A stretch of 64,000 nucleotides of DNA from Chryseobacterium sp. FP211-J200 (GTDB taxonomy: Bacteria; Bacteroidota; Bacteroidia; Flavobacteriales; Weeksellaceae). Shown piece after piece: positions 16,157 through 25,197 of this stretch. Each line of letters begins with the position of its first letter. The first letter of the stretch is position 1. Location of the stretch: positions 1 to 64,000 of the forward strand of contig NZ_LSHB01000035.1 of the NCBI RefSeq assembly GCF_001643375.1. Direction: 5' to 3'. A program made the position numbers and the translations under genes. The notes below the pieces were generated by a model. The model ran no database searches. It was not told where the DNA came from and saw only the letters and a program-made list of their open reading frames with translations.

Positions 16157-17782
16157 TTATCCTAAATATGGATATTTGTAATCTTTTGGAGAGACAAAAG
16201 TTTCTTTGATACTTCTTACGGAAACCCAACGTGTCAAGTTCATTTTAGAACCTGCTTTGTCATTGGTTCCTGATGCTCTAGATCCTCCGAATGGTTGCTG
16301 ACCAACGACTGCACCTGTAGGTTTGTCATTGATGTAGAAGTTTCCAGAGGCGTTTTCCAAAGCTTTGTAAGCCTCATCAATTGCATATCTGTCTTGTGCG
16401 AAAATAGATCCAGTCAAAGAATATTGAGTCGAAGTGTCAACCAACTTCAGAGTATCTTCCCAGTTTTCATCTTCGTAAACAAAAACGGTAAGGATCGGGC
16501 CGAAGATCTCCTCAACAATACTTTCGTAATAAGGATTGATGGTTTCGATAACGGTTGGATGTACGAACCAACCTTTTTTATCGTCATATTTTCCACCGAT
16601 TACAACTGTTGCGTCGTTTGCTGCTTCAGCTCTGTCGATATAACCTTTGCATTTTTCGAAAGAATTCTTGTCGATCACTGCATTCACAAAGTTTGATGGA
16701 TCTTCTGGAGAACCGATCTTGATGGTTTTCATTTGGGCTTCCATCACCGCTTTTACTTCATTCCAAAGGGATTTTGGGACGTAAGCTCTAGAAGCTGCAG
16801 AACATTTCTGACCTTGATATTCGAATGCACCTCTCACCAAACCAGTCGCCACCGCTTCGATGTTTGCAGATGGATGTACCATCACGAAGTCTTTTCCGCC
16901 AGTTTCTCCAACAATTCTTGGGTAAGATTTATAGTTGTGAATATTGTCACCGATCATTTTCCACATGCCTTGGAACACTTTTGTAGAACCTGTGAAATGC
17001 AGACCTGCAAATTCTGGATGCGCTAAAACTTTCTCAGCGGTTTCTTTTCCGTCTGTGAAAATCATATTGATAACGCCGTCTGGAAGTCCAGCTTCTTTCA
17101 AAACGTCCATGATCACCTTAGCAGAATAGATCTGTTTGTCAGATGGTTTCCATACAACCACATTTCCCATCATCGCCATACAAGCAGGCAAATTTCCGGA
17201 GATTGCTGTAAAGTTGAAAGGCGTCACTGCAAAACAGAAACCTTCCAAAGGTCTGTATTCAACGCGGTTCCAGATTCCGGCATCAGAAACTGGCTGCTCA
17301 GAATAAAGATCCGTCATGAATTCTACATTGAAACGCAAGAAATCTATGAACTCACAAGCTGCATCTATTTCCGCCTGGTGAACGTTTTTGGATTGTCCGA
17401 TCATGGTTGCAGCGTTGATGACATCTCTGTAAGGTCCGGCTAAAAGGTCAGCTGCCTTCAAGAAGATCGCAGCTCTGTGTTCCCAACCTAATGCGTTCCA
17501 TTTGCTTTTTGCAGCAAGAGCAGATTCGATCGCTTGATCCACATGTGACATATCACCTTCGTAATAGAATCCGAAATCGTGCTGATGATCCTGAGGCGAG
17601 CTCAGTTGTATTTTTTTGTCTGTTTTGATATCTTTTCCACCGATTACCATTGGTATTTCGATCTTTTCTTTCCACATCTTTTTGTAAGTAGAAATAAGGC
17701 TTTTCACCTCGTCAGAACCTGGTACATAAGAATTAACGGGTTCGTTTTGTGCAAAAGGCACTTGAGAAATGGCTTTAGACAT
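16157..17782 (-). CDS. pruA: L-glutamate gamma-semialdehyde (P5C) dehydrogenase
   Basis: The 541-aa aldehyde dehydrogenase is of the group 1 P5CDH type. The general base Glu293 lies in VGETGGKDFVMV and the catalytic Cys327 in YQGQKCSAASRAY. GGKDFVMVHPSANIEAV and FGPILTVFVYED are also typical. It oxidises glutamate semialdehyde to glutamate with NAD+, the second step of proline catabolism after the PRODH at 11,050. A -7 box (TAAATTTG) lies 23 bases upstream. The 5-kb separation and opposite strand show that the pathway is not an operon here. Confidence 0.95.
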   Translation of the reverse strand: MSKAISQVPFAQNEPVNSYVPGSDEVKSLISTYKKMWKEKIEIPMVIGGKDIKTDKKIQLSSPQDHQHDFGFYYEGDMSHVDQAIESALAAKSKWNALGWEHRAAIFLKAADLLAGPYRDVINAATMIGQSKNVHQAEIDAACEFIDFLRFNVEFMTDLYSEQPVSDAGIWNRVEYRPLEGFCFAVTPFNFTAISGNLPACMAMMGNVVVWKPSDKQIYSAKVIMDVLKEAGLPDGVINMIFTDGKETAEKVLAHPEFAGLHFTGSTKVFQGMWKMIGDNIHNYKSYPRIVGETGGKDFVMVHPSANIEAVATGLVRGAFEYQGQKCSAASRAYVPKSLWNEVKAVMEAQMKTIKIGSPEDPSNFVNAVIDKNSFEKCKGYIDRAEAANDATVVIGGKYDDKKGWFVHPTVIETINPYYESIVEEIFGPILTVFVYEDENWEDTLKLVDTSTQYSLTGSIFAQDRYAIDEAYKALENASGNFYINDKPTGAVVGQQPFGGSRASGTNDKAGSKMNLTRWVSVRSIKETFVSPKDYKYPYLG

Positions 17783-17804
17783 AAATTTTAATTTTTAATT
17801 TTCA

Positions 17805-17812
17805 CAAATTTA
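17805..17812 (-). promoter_or_regulatory. -7 box (TAAATTTG) for P5C dehydrogenase
   Basis: CAAATTTA on the plus strand, 22 bases upstream of the start codon at 17,782. Confidence 0.55.
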
Positions 17813-17901
17813 CAACCAAAAATATTAGTGTTAAAATTATTTGTTTTTTAATGATATTTAAAAAATTATTATTAATTTTTAATATTAACAAATTAAATTT
17901 A

Positions 17902-18777
17902 ATGATTATGATTAGAAAATTACTTTTTATTACAAGTTTAGCATTTGGATTAACAAATGCACAGACGACAATTATTTCTCAAGAGTTTGAGGATATTACG
18001 ACTCTAACAGATTGGACATTCCTTAATAAAAGTCAGTCTCCTTCAACAGGAAATTGGTTTCAGGGAAATCCAGTCGTGTTTTTAGGAAATGCTGATACAG
18101 AATATATTGCTGCAAATTATGCATTGAATACAGGTTCAAGTGTCTTAAGTGCTTGGATGATCACTCCTAATGTTACTTTGAAAAATGGAGATGTCATTAA
18201 ATTCTTCACACGTACCACAGATTTGGGAGCAACTGTTTATCCAGACAGACTAGAACTTAGAATGAGCACAGGTGCAACTTTTACTGCTCCTGCCGGTACT
18301 GGTGCTGCAGGCGCTAGTAGTGTTGGATCTTTCACAACATTGCTTTTAAGTGTAAATCCTACGTTGACATCCACAGGTTATCCTCATACTTGGACTGAGT
18401 ATAGTTATACTGTAAGTGGATTAAGTGGTGATATTGCTGCCAACTTGGCATTTCGTTACTATGTTACAGGCGGAGGTACCACTGGTAGTAACTCAGATTA
18501 TATTGGAGTAGATACATTCTCAGTTACAAGACCAGTAATGGCTGTATCGGATGTCAGCAAAGCATCAATGTCTGTTTATCCAAACCCTACAGCAGATTAT
18601 TTAACATTCTCTCAGAAAGTAACTTCTGCTGATGTTTATGATCTTTCTGGAAAATTAGTGGCTTCTCCTGCTGTAGTTGATTCTAAAATCGATGTTAAGT
18701 CTTTACAGAATGGAAACTACGTAGTTAAAGTAAATACCGAAGCGGGTTCTACCACTCACAAATTTATCAAAAAATAA
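17902..18777 (+). CDS. Secreted choice-of-anchor J domain protein with T9SS sorting signal
   Basis: The 291-aa protein has a signal peptide (MIMIRKLLFITSLAFG, cut after NAQ). A choice-of-anchor J / cleaved-adhesin-like beta-sandwich follows (DWTFLNKSQSPSTGNWFQG, SAWMITPNVTLKNGD, ADNL-type end NSDYIGVDTFSV). A type A sorting domain closes it (SVYPNPTADYL, ending THKFIKK). This is a typical surface-exposed T9SS cargo; the domain is often adhesive or carbohydrate-binding, but the ligand is unknown. ATG codons at 17,902 and 17,908 are equally possible; an upstream in-frame ATG at 17,851 would spoil the signal peptide. It is monocistronic with a strong terminator. Confidence 0.82.
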   Translation: MIMIRKLLFITSLAFGLTNAQTTIISQEFEDITTLTDWTFLNKSQSPSTGNWFQGNPVVFLGNADTEYIAANYALNTGSSVLSAWMITPNVTLKNGDVIKFFTRTTDLGATVYPDRLELRMSTGATFTAPAGTGAAGASSVGSFTTLLLSVNPTLTSTGYPHTWTEYSYTVSGLSGDIAANLAFRYYVTGGGTTGSNSDYIGVDTFSVTRPVMAVSDVSKASMSVYPNPTADYLTFSQKVTSADVYDLSGKLVASPAVVDSKIDVKSLQNGNYVVKVNTEAGSTTHKFIKK

Positions 18778-18797
18778 TATTATAAAATATCGTTTTG

Positions 18798-18830
18798 AAA
18801 CCTTTCATTCATTTGAAAGGTTTTTTTTTG
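18798..18830 (+). terminator. Intrinsic terminator of the anchor J gene
   Basis: The stem AAACCTTTCA / TGAAAGGTTT with a 6-base loop continues into T9. Confidence 0.88.
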
Positions 18831-18865
18831 TTTTCAGATCAAATTGTAATTTATAATTTTATCAA

Positions 18866-19774
18866 ATGATAAATTTCGTCCTCATCATTGTATGTATTGC
18901 CGCCGGCATGATTTTGAAATCGACGAAGTCCATTCATTCTGATGCGCACAAAGGCATCAATACCTGGATCATCTATTTGGGTTTGCCCGCCGTTTCTTTC
19001 AAATATCTGCCAAAAGTGGAGTGGTCTTTTGAAATGCTTTTCCCTATTCTCAGTACAATACTTATAGCTTTTGGAAGTTGGATCTTTATGAAGATCTACA
19101 GCAGGTCAAAAAGCTATTCGGCGAGATCCAGAAGCAGTCTGGAGCTGGCAAGTGGCTACAGCAACACCTCTTTCATCGGATTCCCGTTGATTGCTGCATT
19201 TTATGGAGAACAGTATCTGAGTATCGCCATCATTTGCGATCAGACGATGTTTTTTATGGTATCTACAATGGGAATTGTTGCTGCTGTGAAAGGTGGAAGC
19301 CGGTCTGGAAAAGTAGGCGCCTCATTTATTTTAAAACGTCTTTTTACATTTCCTCCATTTTTGGGCTGCATCAGCGCTTTGATTTTGTCTGAGTTTGTAG
19401 ATCTGGAGTTTGTAGCGCCATTGTTTGATAAACTAGCGGCTACGGTGATTCCGCTGGCTTTATTTTCGGTCGGATTACAGCTGAAATTAAATGGTTGGCG
19501 GAAACTGATTCCTCAGATCTCTACATCCTTGCTTTACAAATTGATTCTTGCACCAATCATGATTTTGATATTAGCACTTATTTTTGGTGTAAAAGGTGAT
19601 ATTGCAAAGATCAGTATTTTTGAAGCGGCGATGCCAACTGTGGTTACGGCGAGCATCATTGCGGAACAGTTTAGGCTCAATACCAAACTCATCAATTTGA
19701 TCATTGGGATCAGTATCACTATTGGTTTTGTTACGAGTGCGATCTGGTTTCAGATCATAGAGTTACTGTTCTAA
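18866..19774 (+). CDS. AEC-family (auxin efflux carrier-like) transporter
   Basis: The 302-aa protein has about ten hydrophobic segments in the two five-helix halves typical of the AEC family. Features include the N-terminal helix INFVLIIVCIAAGMILK, the small-residue stretch SGYSNTSFIGFPLIAAFYG (the conserved N-[TS]-x-x-[FI]-G-P/F-P motif of the family), and AAMPTVVTASIIAEQF in the second half, matching the family's AxMP motif. It should export or import a small organic anion across the inner membrane; no substrate can be named. It converges with the hemolysin III gene, with only 3 bases between the stop codons. Confidence 0.85.
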   Translation: MINFVLIIVCIAAGMILKSTKSIHSDAHKGINTWIIYLGLPAVSFKYLPKVEWSFEMLFPILSTILIAFGSWIFMKIYSRSKSYSARSRSSLELASGYSNTSFIGFPLIAAFYGEQYLSIAIICDQTMFFMVSTMGIVAAVKGGSRSGKVGASFILKRLFTFPPFLGCISALILSEFVDLEFVAPLFDKLAATVIPLALFSVGLQLKLNGWRKLIPQISTSLLYKLILAPIMILILALIFGVKGDIAKISIFEAAMPTVVTASIIAEQFRLNTKLINLIIGISITIGFVTSAIWFQIIELLF

Positions 19775-19777
19775 ATA

Positions 19778-20413
19778 TCAAGGAAGGATAAAAAAGAAGA
19801 CCGCACAAAAATGCATGATACTTCCGCCGAGAACGAACAAATGCCAGATCGGATGATAAAATGGTTTCCTGTCTTTCGCATAGAAATAGATTCCGAAAGT
19901 GTAGCACAATCCACCGAGGATAATGAATGTCAGTGCGCCGGTAGAAAGGTTCTCTATCATTGGCTTGATGGCAATGATGGCAGTCCAGCCCATGATTGCG
20001 TAAAGTGAAAGTGATAATTTTTCATTTTGTCTCAGCGGTGAAAATTTGAAGATAAACCCGATCAGAGCCATTCCCCAGATCACGCCGAACATACTCCAGC
20101 CCCAAGCACCTTTCAGTCCCAATAAAGCAATTGGTGTGTATGTTCCCGCAATCAAAATGTAAATGCTAAGATGATCGATCCGTTGGCAGATCTTTTTCCA
20201 TCTCAATTTGTAAACGGCATGATAGACCGTGGAAGCTGAGTAAAGTGTTATCAAACTCAAACCAAAGATCAAAGAAGATACAATGGCAATTGTGTTTCCG
20301 CTGATAGCTGAGTAGGTGATCATCAGAATCAAAGCCACAACAGAAAGAATAACGCCTAAACCATGTGTGATGACGTTGTAAAGTTCTTCTTTTTTTCTGT
20401 TCTTTTTCGGCAT
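19778..20413 (-). CDS. Hemolysin III / YqfA (TrhA) family membrane protein
   Basis: The 211-aa protein has seven predicted transmembrane helices and the PAQR-superfamily metal-binding pattern: SASTVYHAVYK, then RIDHLSIYILIAGTYTP, and in the last helices HPIWHLFVLGGSIMHFCAV. These histidines and Asp form a putative zinc site. In other bacteria the family is linked to membrane energetics or fluidity. Despite the name there is no good evidence that it is a haemolysin. It is monocistronic with a -7 box (TAACTTTG) 16 bases upstream. Confidence 0.9.
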   Translation of the reverse strand: MPKKNRKKEELYNVITHGLGVILSVVALILMITYSAISGNTIAIVSSLIFGLSLITLYSASTVYHAVYKLRWKKICQRIDHLSIYILIAGTYTPIALLGLKGAWGWSMFGVIWGMALIGFIFKFSPLRQNEKLSLSLYAIMGWTAIIAIKPMIENLSTGALTFIILGGLCYTFGIYFYAKDRKPFYHPIWHLFVLGGSIMHFCAVFFFILP

Positions 20414-20428
20414 GTCTTTATTTTTAAC

Positions 20429-20436
20429 AAAGTTAA
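20429..20436 (-). promoter_or_regulatory. -7 box (TAACTTTG) for the hemolysin III gene
   Basis: CAAAGTTA on the plus strand, 15 bases before the start codon at 20,413. Confidence 0.55.
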
Positions 20437-20554
20437 TTATTTAACTTTTTCGAAGTTTTAATTATTGTTGCAAGTCATCATATTTAACAAAGTTTAATAG
20501 TTGGAAATAGTATGATTCGAATTTTTAAAACTTGATAACAAGCTTAAAAATCCT

Positions 20555-20562
20555 TAGTTTTG
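20555..20562 (+). promoter_or_regulatory. Promoter of dacB: -7 box TAGTTTTG
   Basis: An exact -7 box ends 13 bases before the dacB ATG. A TTG at 20,532-20,534 gives a 20-base spacing to a -33 element, close to the Bacteroidetes norm. Confidence 0.6.
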
Positions 20563-20575
20563 ATAAAAAATATCA

Positions 20576-21949
20576 ATGAAACCTTTTTTCTTAATTCCAT
20601 TTCTAGTCACGCAGACTTTCTATTCACAATCCATTTCTGCTGATCTGGACAAATCTGTGAAGGAAATGATGTCGGCTCCTAATGCTTTGGCAGCCAATCT
20701 TTCGTTCTACGTTTCGGATGAAAGCGGAAATCTGGTTTATGAATATAATGGGAACAAAGGTTTGTCAACAGCAAGCACGCAGAAGATCTTCACGTCTGCG
20801 GCAGCTTTGGAAACTTTGGGGAAAGATTATCAATTCAAAACTACAGCTTCTTATTCCGGGAAGATATCTAACGGAAATCTGGATGGCGACCTTTATATCA
20901 CTTCAAACGGTGATCCAACATTGGGAAGTTGGCGGTATGAAGCCTACAAACCTGAAAACTTTAAACAAAAATTGTTAGAAGCAATCAAGAGATCAGGCAT
21001 CAAAAAGATCACTGGAAATCTGGTCATAGACGATTCTTATTTTGATTTTCAGAGTACACCTGGTGGTTGGCCCTGGAACGATCTGGGGAATTATTACGGT
21101 GCTGGAACCTTTGGTGTCAATTGGAGAGAGAATCAGTTTGATATGAATATCAATGGAGATCAAGTCAAGAGCTATTCCTACGAACTTCAAAACGTCAATT
21201 GGATCAACGAACTGAAAACCGGCGGAAGCTCTGACCAAAGTCTCGTCTTCACAGCGCCACATTCTGAAACGGCAATGATCAATGGAATGTTACCTGCAGG
21301 AAAAGTGACTACTGTTTCTGGAGCAACTCCCAATCCACCAATGCAGTTAGCGGTAGAAATCAAAAAAATACTTGAAGATAATGGAATTTCTATTTCAGGA
21401 AAAACAACTACTTATTATAATGAAAAAGTTGCCGGAAAATCAATTTCTAAAGCACCAGATCAGAATCAAATCTTTGAGTATAAATCGCCGACTTTGGATA
21501 AAATTGTGTACTGGTTTTTGCGAAAAAGCATCAATCTTTATGGGGAAACTTTGATCAAAACAATGGCTAAAGAAAAGCGAAACGATCCGAGTTTCACTTC
21601 TGGTGTTGACTTTCTGAAGGATTTTTGGAAATCAAAAGGGATCCATCCGAATATGATCAACTTTGCTGATGGAAGTGGACTTTCGCCTCAGAATTATGTT
21701 TCGGCAAAAGCACAGGTTCAAGCATTATTATACTCGAAAAAACAGCATTGGTTCAATGTTTTTCATGAAGGTTTTCCAACGCAAAATGGCATCAAAATGA
21801 AAAGTGGAACGATAAAAGACAGCAAATCTTTCGCAGGTTATCATACTTCCAAAAGTGGGAAAAACTACGTGTTTTCTATCATTCTTAATAATTACCAAGG
21901 CGGAAGTATCAGCAATGCACTGTTCAAAGTTTTAGATAATTTGAAATAG
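20576..21949 (+). CDS. dacB: D-alanyl-D-alanine carboxypeptidase/endopeptidase (PBP4, family S13)
   Basis: The 457-aa protein has a signal peptide (about 1-18). The S13 active-site set is present: Ser67-Thr-Gln-Lys70 (nucleophile motif SxxK in STASTQKIF), the SxN motif in RKSINLYGE, and the KTG-like KSGT in MKSGTIKD near the C-terminus. The inserted domains between SxxK and SxN (GDLYITSNGDPTLGS) match PBP4. It trims the terminal D-Ala and cleaves cross-links in peptidoglycan, acting in the periplasm. It leads an apparent three-gene unit: the glycosylase ATG follows its TAG without a gap. Confidence 0.93.
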   Translation: MKPFFLIPFLVTQTFYSQSISADLDKSVKEMMSAPNALAANLSFYVSDESGNLVYEYNGNKGLSTASTQKIFTSAAALETLGKDYQFKTTASYSGKISNGNLDGDLYITSNGDPTLGSWRYEAYKPENFKQKLLEAIKRSGIKKITGNLVIDDSYFDFQSTPGGWPWNDLGNYYGAGTFGVNWRENQFDMNINGDQVKSYSYELQNVNWINELKTGGSSDQSLVFTAPHSETAMINGMLPAGKVTTVSGATPNPPMQLAVEIKKILEDNGISISGKTTTYYNEKVAGKSISKAPDQNQIFEYKSPTLDKIVYWFLRKSINLYGETLIKTMAKEKRNDPSFTSGVDFLKDFWKSKGIHPNMINFADGSGLSPQNYVSAKAQVQALLYSKKQHWFNVFHEGFPTQNGIKMKSGTIKDSKSFAGYHTSKSGKNYVFSIILNNYQGGSISNALFKVLDNLK

Positions 21950-22435
21950 ATGAACAGGATCAATTCTTTTCCGCCAATTGTAGATCAAGATTCAGAAATT
22001 CTGATACTTGGTTCTGTTCCGGGAGCAAAGTCTTTGGAAATGAAGCAATACTACGCTTTTCCACAAAATCAGTTCTGGAGAATTTTGTTTCACCTTTTTG
22101 ATTCGGAGTTTTCAGAAGATTACGAAACGAGAATTAATCTGCTAAAACAAAACAAAATTGCCCTTTGGGACGTCATCGAAAGTTGTGAAAGAAAGGGGAG
22201 TCTGGATACAGAGATCAAAGATGAAATTGATAATAACATTCCCGAATTAATTGACAATCATCCAAACATCCAAACCATATTCTGCAACGGTCAAAAGTCT
22301 TATAAAAACCTCGTAAAAATATTAGGAAAAGACTTCAAAATCCCAATTGTAGTTTTGCCTTCTACGAGTCCGCTTCATACGGTGAAGTTTGGGGAGAAAT
22401 TGTTATCTTGGGAACAAATTAAAACACAGCTATGA
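21950..22435 (+). CDS. DNA-deoxyinosine glycosylase (UDG superfamily)
   Basis: The 161-aa protein fits the hypoxanthine-DNA glycosylase branch of the uracil-DNA glycosylase fold. The N-terminal motif is ILILGSVPGAKSLEMKQYYA, followed by FPQNQFWRIL, LWDVIESCERKGSLD, and the C-terminal LPSTSPLH motif. It should excise deaminated adenine (hypoxanthine) from DNA as the first step of base-excision repair. It begins directly after the dacB stop codon, and its own stop overlaps the next start as ATGA, so translation is coupled. Confidence 0.85.
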   Translation: MNRINSFPPIVDQDSEILILGSVPGAKSLEMKQYYAFPQNQFWRILFHLFDSEFSEDYETRINLLKQNKIALWDVIESCERKGSLDTEIKDEIDNNIPELIDNHPNIQTIFCNGQKSYKNLVKILGKDFKIPIVVLPSTSPLHTVKFGEKLLSWEQIKTQL

Positions 22436-23058
22436 AAATTTTGCAATTGTTTCTTATTACTTTTTTCTCGTTTGGTTATGGGCAGAAGATATATGAGTTC
22501 GATTATTTGGTACATTACAGTTCAGAAAGCAATGGGAAAATTCGCAACTTACTATATTATGTAAATTCCCAAAATCCTCAGAATTATATTAGAATTCTCA
22601 ATGATGGAGAAAAATATGCTGCTAAACTTTTATCCTTTGAAAATAACAAAATCTATGGATTTGATGTTGTGAAATCTATGAAAAAGGGAGAAGTATTTTA
22701 TGATTTTTCATATTTGTCAACAATAACACTTCAGCATAATTTTAATCCACCTCCGTTTAAATATATCAAAATTGATGACAACAATATCCGGTTAGATATT
22801 TTCAGAAATAAGAAGGCGACAAAAGTTAAGCAGAGTTACCTGATGAAGATCAAGCCCTATGAAATTAATCTTTTTCCAGCCTTTAGAATTGCTAACTTTC
22901 ATCCATATGAGAGATTCACTCAGTTGGATTATTCTCAAAATGTTTTTGTAGAAGAGGCAACTTTATATTGCGAAAATGGAACTGTTATTAAACAAAAAGT
23001 ACAAGAAATAAGAAAAATCAATCTTAGAATAACAATTCCAAAGCACGAAAAATACTAA
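22432..23058 (+). CDS. Hypothetical secreted protein, 208 aa
   Basis: A signal peptide (MKILQLFLITFFSFGYGQ) is followed by a mostly beta mature part with no motif I recognise (YEFDYLVHYSS, NYIRILNDGEKYAAKLLSF, then VQEIRKINLRITIP). It may be a small periplasmic or outer-membrane-facing protein. Its ATG overlaps the glycosylase stop (ATGA), and its stop codon overlaps the stop of aroE on the other strand by 4 bases. Position as the last gene of the dacB unit gives no functional clue. Confidence 0.6.
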   Translation: MKILQLFLITFFSFGYGQKIYEFDYLVHYSSESNGKIRNLLYYVNSQNPQNYIRILNDGEKYAAKLLSFENNKIYGFDVVKSMKKGEVFYDFSYLSTITLQHNFNPPPFKYIKIDDNNIRLDIFRNKKATKVKQSYLMKIKPYEINLFPAFRIANFHPYERFTQLDYSQNVFVEEATLYCENGTVIKQKVQEIRKINLRITIPKHEKY

Positions 23059-23780
23059 GATTTCCAGATTTCCCAGGCCTTCTCAGCCTGTTGCTCCAGC
23101 ATGTAAAAACCATTCAGAGTAGTTGCGCCTTTCTCTGCTGATTTTCTCAGGAAGGTTGTTTCTGACGGATTGTAGATCAAATCGATGACGTAATGTTTGT
23201 CCGTGATCGCATCAAATGGAAATGGAACAGAATCGTCAACATTCGGAAAAGTGCCGACCGGCGTGGTCTGGATGATCAATAATGAATCTTTTACAAGGTC
23301 TTCTGAAAGATTTTCGAAATTAATTTCTGACTTCCGGGAAACGGTCTTGTGCTGGATGTTGTGTTTGTCAAGAATATATCTTACCGCTTTTGCAGCACCG
23401 CCGTCGCCTATGATCAAAGCTTTGTTGTGGTATTCTTTTTTATTGATGAGAAGTGTTTTCTCGAATCCAAAAGCGTCTGTATTGTAACCGATCTTTTTGC
23501 CATTTTGGAAACTCACACAATTCACGGCTCCGATTTTAGAAGCTTCATCACTCAATTCGTCAAGGAAAGGAATAATGGCCTGTTTGTAAGGGATCGTGAC
23601 ATTCATCCCAACAAGATTTGGATTTTCTGTGATCGAGTTCAGGCTTTCGATTTCAGGAATATCGAAAAAATTGTACGAATGATGTTTTAAAAATAATTTT
23701 TTGAATTTCTCCTCAAAATATTTTTTCGAAAATGAATAAGAAATGTTTTTTCCTAATAAGCCGAATTCCTGATTTTCCAT
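23055..23780 (-). CDS. aroE: Shikimate dehydrogenase
   Basis: The 241-aa NADP-dependent enzyme shows the shikimate-binding SYSFSKKYF near the start and NVTIPYKQ with the catalytic Lys (about residue 67). The nucleotide loop is IGDGGAAKAVRYIL, and DLIYNPSETTFL and GFYMLEQQAEKAWEIW close the protein. It reduces 3-dehydroshikimate to shikimate in aromatic amino acid synthesis. It is somewhat shorter than the E. coli enzyme, as usual in Flavobacteria. A TAAATTTG box ends 4 bases before the ATG, so the message may be nearly leaderless if that promoter is used. Confidence 0.95.
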   Translation of the reverse strand: MENQEFGLLGKNISYSFSKKYFEEKFKKLFLKHHSYNFFDIPEIESLNSITENPNLVGMNVTIPYKQAIIPFLDELSDEASKIGAVNCVSFQNGKKIGYNTDAFGFEKTLLINKKEYHNKALIIGDGGAAKAVRYILDKHNIQHKTVSRKSEINFENLSEDLVKDSLLIIQTTPVGTFPNVDDSVPFPFDAITDKHYVIDLIYNPSETTFLRKSAEKGATTLNGFYMLEQQAEKAWEIWKS

Positions 23781-23784
23781 AGGT

Positions 23785-23792
23785 CAAATTTA
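23785..23792 (-). promoter_or_regulatory. Candidate -7 box (TAAATTTG) very close to aroE
   Basis: CAAATTTA on the plus strand lies only 4 bases from the aroE start codon. It matches the consensus exactly, but the distance would imply a leaderless or almost leaderless transcript. Confidence 0.35.
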
Positions 23793-23872
23793 TAAAATAT
23801 CATCAGAATGTTCATCATTATTTTTTGAATCTTCTATCAGTTGAATTATTTTCACAACCAATTTCGATGGCG

Positions 23873-23880
23873 TAATTTTG
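23873..23880 (+). promoter_or_regulatory. -7 box (TAATTTTG) for the aldo/keto reductase
   Basis: An exact TAnnTTTG match lies 26 bases before the ATG at 23,907. Confidence 0.5.
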
Positions 23881-23906
23881 GCTTTTAGATTCAAAAATAT
23901 TATAAA

Positions 23907-24740
23907 ATGAAACAAGTTATTCTAAATAATGGCACCGAGATCCCTGAAATCGGTTTTGGAACGTGGCAAACGACATAAGGTGTTCAGAAAACTGTAAAAT
24001 CTGCTTTGGAAGTTGGATACACGCATATTGACACCGCAGACATTTATGGAAACGAAGCTGAAATAGGAGAGGCGATTGCGGAATCTCGGATTGGTAGAAA
24101 AGATCTTTATCTGACGACCAAGATATGGAACAGCAACAGAAATGCGGCTGGTGTAAAACAATCTGTGGAACAGTCTCTAAAAAAACTAAAGACGGATTAT
24201 CTTGATCTGCTCTTAATCCACTGGCCGGCAAACTCGAAACAATTAGACAATTGGAAAGCGATCAACGCTGAAACGTGGAAAGCAATGGAAGAATTGAATC
24301 GATCAGGCGTTGTGAAAACAATTGGCGTGAGCAATTTTATGCTGCCACAATTAAAGGCTTTGTTGGAAACGGCAGAAGTTATTCCAGCAGTTAATCAAAT
24401 TGAATTTCATCCCGGATATACGCAGGAAGAAACGGTCAATTATTCCAAGGAAAAAGGAATTGTCATCGAAGCCTGGAGTCCAATCGGTTCCGGAAGATTG
24501 TTGAAAGATGATGAGCTGAAAACTATTGCAGATCAGTATGGTGTTTCTCCGGCGATTCTTTGTATTCAGTTTTGTTTGCAATCTGGCGTTGTGGTCTTGC
24601 CGAAATCTGAAAATCCTGAGAATATCAAGAATAATCTTCATTTTGAAAGATTTAAAATTTCAGAAAGTGATATGAAAGCTTTGAAAACTCTAAAAGAAAC
24701 AGGCTTTTCCGGACTTGATCCCGAAACAGTTGATTTCTAA
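23907..24740 (+). pseudogene. Aldo/keto reductase interrupted by an in-frame stop codon
   Basis: From the ATG at 23,907 the frame reads MKQVILNNGTEIPEIGFGTW, a standard AKR start. A TAA then occurs at codon 24 (23,976-23,978), where a residue such as Glu is expected, and the frame continues unbroken to 24,740. Past the stop it keeps the catalytic tetrad context (THIDTADIYGNE with Asp and Tyr; LTTKIW with Lys; LLLIHWP with His) and the cofactor loop (VLPKSENPENI). One base change (GAA to TAA) explains it. As read, only a downstream start such as the ATG at 24,006 could give protein, lacking the first strand of the barrel and probably inactive. Recent inactivation, read-through or a sequencing error are the options. 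Confidence 0.85.
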
Positions 24741-24760
24741 TAAGCAGAATATTAAAATGA

Positions 24761-24797
24761 AAAAGCAGTTTGGTAAAAGTCTAAACTGCTTTTTTTA
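24761..24797. terminator. Terminator after the aldo/keto reductase
   Basis: The 11-bp stem AAAAGCAGTTT / AAACTGCTTTT with an 11-base loop leads into T-runs. The A-rich left flank makes it usable from the minus strand too, where it follows the response regulator. Confidence 0.85.
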
Positions 24798-24806
24798 TGT
24801 CTAATT

Positions 24807-25178
24807 CTATCCAGCTTTTTCTGAATAGTATCTTATTTTTTCGACAATCTCGCCAAGATCAAATGGCTTAGGTATAAAATCCACAGCGCCACTTTCTATT
24901 GCAGTATCACCCAAACCGCGACTGGCCGACATGATCACAACTGGAATGTTTTTGAAGTCTTGATGTGCCTTTATCATTTTGCAGATGTCGCGACCGTCTT
25001 CGCCAGAAAGCCACATATCCATCAGTATCACATCGGGTTTCGAAGAAGTGGAGAGTGCGTTGAACATCTCGGAACCTCTTTCGTAATTATCAACTTCATA
25101 GCCTTCCATGTTTAGCATTAGTTTAACTGAATCTAAGATGGCTGGACTATCATCCACAACATATATTTTTTTTGACAT
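24807..25178 (-). CDS. Single-domain response regulator (CheY-like receiver)
   Basis: The 123-aa protein is a bare receiver domain: acidic pocket Asp9-Asp10 (YVVDDSP), phospho-acceptor Asp54 (ILMDMWLSGEDG), Ser84 switch region (VVIMSASRG), and Lys104 (PKPFD). No output domain is present, so it should pass the signal by protein contact or phosphorelay. The start is placed at MSKKIYVVDD; a longer in-frame start lies inside the kinase gene. It follows the histidine kinase with a 19-base gap and is almost surely its partner. Confidence 0.9.
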   Translation of the reverse strand: MSKKIYVVDDSPAILDSVKLMLNMEGYEVDNYERGSEMFNALSTSSKPDVILMDMWLSGEDGRDICKMIKAHQDFKNIPVVIMSASRGLGDTAIESGAVDFIPKPFDLGEIVEKIRYYSEKAG

Positions 25179-25197
25179 TTGTAAAGTTTTGTAAATA

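Noticed and set aside
24006-24740. Aldo/keto reductase as an intact gene starting at 24,006
   Set aside because: The conserved family N-terminus lies upstream in the same frame beyond the TAA, so this would be a truncated product.
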